DNA of 7,210 nt from Burkholderiaceae bacterium. Lineage in GTDB: Bacteria > Pseudomonadota > Gammaproteobacteria > Burkholderiales > Burkholderiaceae_E. The notes under the pieces are model-generated. The model made no database searches, had not been told where the DNA came from, and worked only from the letters and a program-made list of their open reading frames with translations. This document shows, piece by piece, positions 6,450 to 7,210 of the stretch. The position numbers and the translations under genes were made by a program. Each line of letters opens with the position of its first letter. Within the stretch, counting starts at the first letter, position 1. The stretch is taken from positions 1 to 7,210 of the forward strand of contig JALQWJ010000071.1 in assembly GCA_023258775.1 (NCBI GenBank). The letters run 5' to 3'.

Positions 6450-7157
6450 ATGCAACAGTTGATTCGACGAGCTCAAGAGCGCGGCATGGCCGATCATGGC
6501 TGGCTAAAGAGCGCGCACAGTTTTTCATTTGCCAGTTATCAGGATCCGCAATGGATGCAGTTTGGTCCTTTGAGGGTGATCAACGAAGACCGTGTCGCTC
6601 CCGGTCAAGGCTTCGGCACCCATGGGCATCGCGACATGGAAATTATCAGCTATGTGCTTGATGGTGCACTTGCGCATCGAGATAATATGGGTAACGGTTC
6701 GGTCATTCAGCCTGGTGATGTGCAGCGGATGAGTGCTGGCACGGGCGTGATGCACTCGGAGTTCAACCATCAACAAACTGACTGGACTCATTTTCTGCAA
6801 ATATGGATTATTCCTGATCGATCAGGGCATCAGCCTTCTTACGAGCAAAAGCATTTCCCAATCGATCGGCGCCGCGGCCGTCTGGCACTGATTGTCTCGC
6901 CCGATGGTGCTGAGGATTCGTTGACATTGCATCAACAGGCGCGCATCTATGCGGGCTGTTTTACCGATTCGGAGCAGTCTTCACTTCATGTTGCAAACGA
7001 TCGCGGACTTTGGGTTCAGTTAGCCCGGGGGTCGGCGTTTGTGAATGGCCAGGCGCTTGAAGCTGGTGATGGTTTTGCTCTAACGGATGTATCGATCTTA
7101 ACGATAGACCAAGCGAAAGACGCTGAGGTCTTGGTGTTTGACCTTCCCTTGAACTAG
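6450..7157 (+). CDS. Pirin-family bicupin, YhhW-like (quercetin 2,3-dioxygenase family)
   Basis: This 235-residue cytoplasmic protein is a full-length bacterial pirin, close in size to E. coli YhhW (about 231 residues), which has quercetin dioxygenase activity in vitro. The N-terminal cupin shows HGWL, HSFSFASY, LRVINEDRVAPGQGFGTHGH and SAGTGVMHSE. The four metal ligands are all present as His58, His60, His102 and Glu104, in the YhhW spacing, so a metal-dependent enzyme is likely. The C-terminal cupin ends in the expected EVLVFDLP. The natural substrate is unknown; flavonoid, quinone or other aromatic compounds fit the family. The start is set by AAGGAGG at 6437-6443. The gene is divergent from a YhaJ-like regulator and followed ten bases later by a flavodoxin-type reductase gene, which suggests a redox or electrophile response unit. 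Confidence 0.94.
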   Translation: MQQLIRRAQERGMADHGWLKSAHSFSFASYQDPQWMQFGPLRVINEDRVAPGQGFGTHGHRDMEIISYVLDGALAHRDNMGNGSVIQPGDVQRMSAGTGVMHSEFNHQQTDWTHFLQIWIIPDRSGHQPSYEQKHFPIDRRRGRLALIVSPDGAEDSLTLHQQARIYAGCFTDSEQSSLHVANDRGLWVQLARGSAFVNGQALEAGDGFALTDVSILTIDQAKDAEVLVFDLPLN

Positions 7158-7160
7158 GAG
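7156..7160 (+). promoter_or_regulatory. Ribosome binding site overlapping the pirin stop codon
   Basis: AGGAG begins within the TAG stop (7155-7157) and lies seven bases before the ATG at 7168. Ribosomes finishing pirin would stop on this site, which implies translational coupling to the downstream gene. Confidence 0.75.
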
Positions 7161-7167
7161 AGTTGTT

Positions 7168-7210
7168 ATGAGTGCAATTGATGTTGCCGTGGCTTATCAC
7201 TCGGGCTATG
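7168..7210 (+). CDS. Flavodoxin-type NAD(P)H-dependent oxidoreductase, N-terminus only (3' end outside window)
   Basis: Only 14 codons are visible: MSAIDVAVAYHSGY, followed by one further base, G. A first beta strand leading straight into YHSGY(G) is the phosphate-binding loop start of flavodoxin-fold FMN reductases of the WrbA or NAD(P)H:quinone oxidoreductase kind. The ten-base gap from the pirin stop and the strong AGGAG make it a real gene in the same operon. A quinone reductase would fit beside a pirin and a YhaJ-like regulator, but 14 residues cannot fix the subfamily. Confidence 0.7.
   Translation, partial: MSAIDVAVAYHSGY

Noticed and set aside
1..7210. Search for a mobile element, CRISPR array, toxin-antitoxin pair or defence system
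   Set aside because: I saw no transposase, integrase, spaced direct repeats, tRNA-like target site or small paired genes; all long frames belong to housekeeping or metabolic families.

Overview
The window looks like ordinary chromosome from a proteobacterium, most likely a betaproteobacterium of the Burkholderiales type. This placement rests on the RhlE-type helicase, the GluQRS, the ClsA-type cardiolipin synthase and the LysR/pirin/flavodoxin cluster. It is inferred from protein resemblance only; no rRNA or tRNA gene is present. Genes are packed tightly, with 4-base overlaps, a 1-base gap and a shared stop palindrome. I see no insertion sequences, prophage genes, CRISPR arrays or tRNA genes.

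Layout. (1) Bases 2-1215, plus strand: the C-terminal part of an MscS-family channel, cut by the left edge, overlaps a MaoC-like hotdog-fold dehydratase by ATGA. (2) Bases 1321-2736, plus strand: a complete DEAD-box RNA helicase of the RhlE type, after a 105-base intergenic stretch. (3) Bases 6338-2733, minus strand: a compact three-gene run of a YhaJ-like LysR regulator, tRNA glutamyl-Q(34) synthetase (gluQ) and cardiolipin synthase (cls). Its last stop codon shares a CTAG with the helicase stop. (4) Bases 6450-7210, plus strand and divergent from the regulator: a YhhW-like pirin (bicupin quercetinase family), then the first codons of a flavodoxin-type NAD(P)H-dependent oxidoreductase.

How the genes may work together. 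The right-hand module (LysR regulator, pirin, flavodoxin-type reductase) resembles the YhaJ/pirin arrangement of enterobacteria. It is a plausible quinone or electrophile response unit. A perfect T-N11-A inverted repeat in the divergent promoter region is the obvious candidate operator. The regulator appears to be translated with gluQ and cls, so a tRNA-modification enzyme and a membrane-lipid enzyme may share its transcript.

The most unusual item is gluQ. It is about 80 residues longer than the usual enzyme of about 300. The extra sequence lies inside the zinc-binding module, between the CxC pair and the Y-x3-C pair, and begins next to an A8 tract on the coding strand. I did not find a wholly new multi-gene system here.
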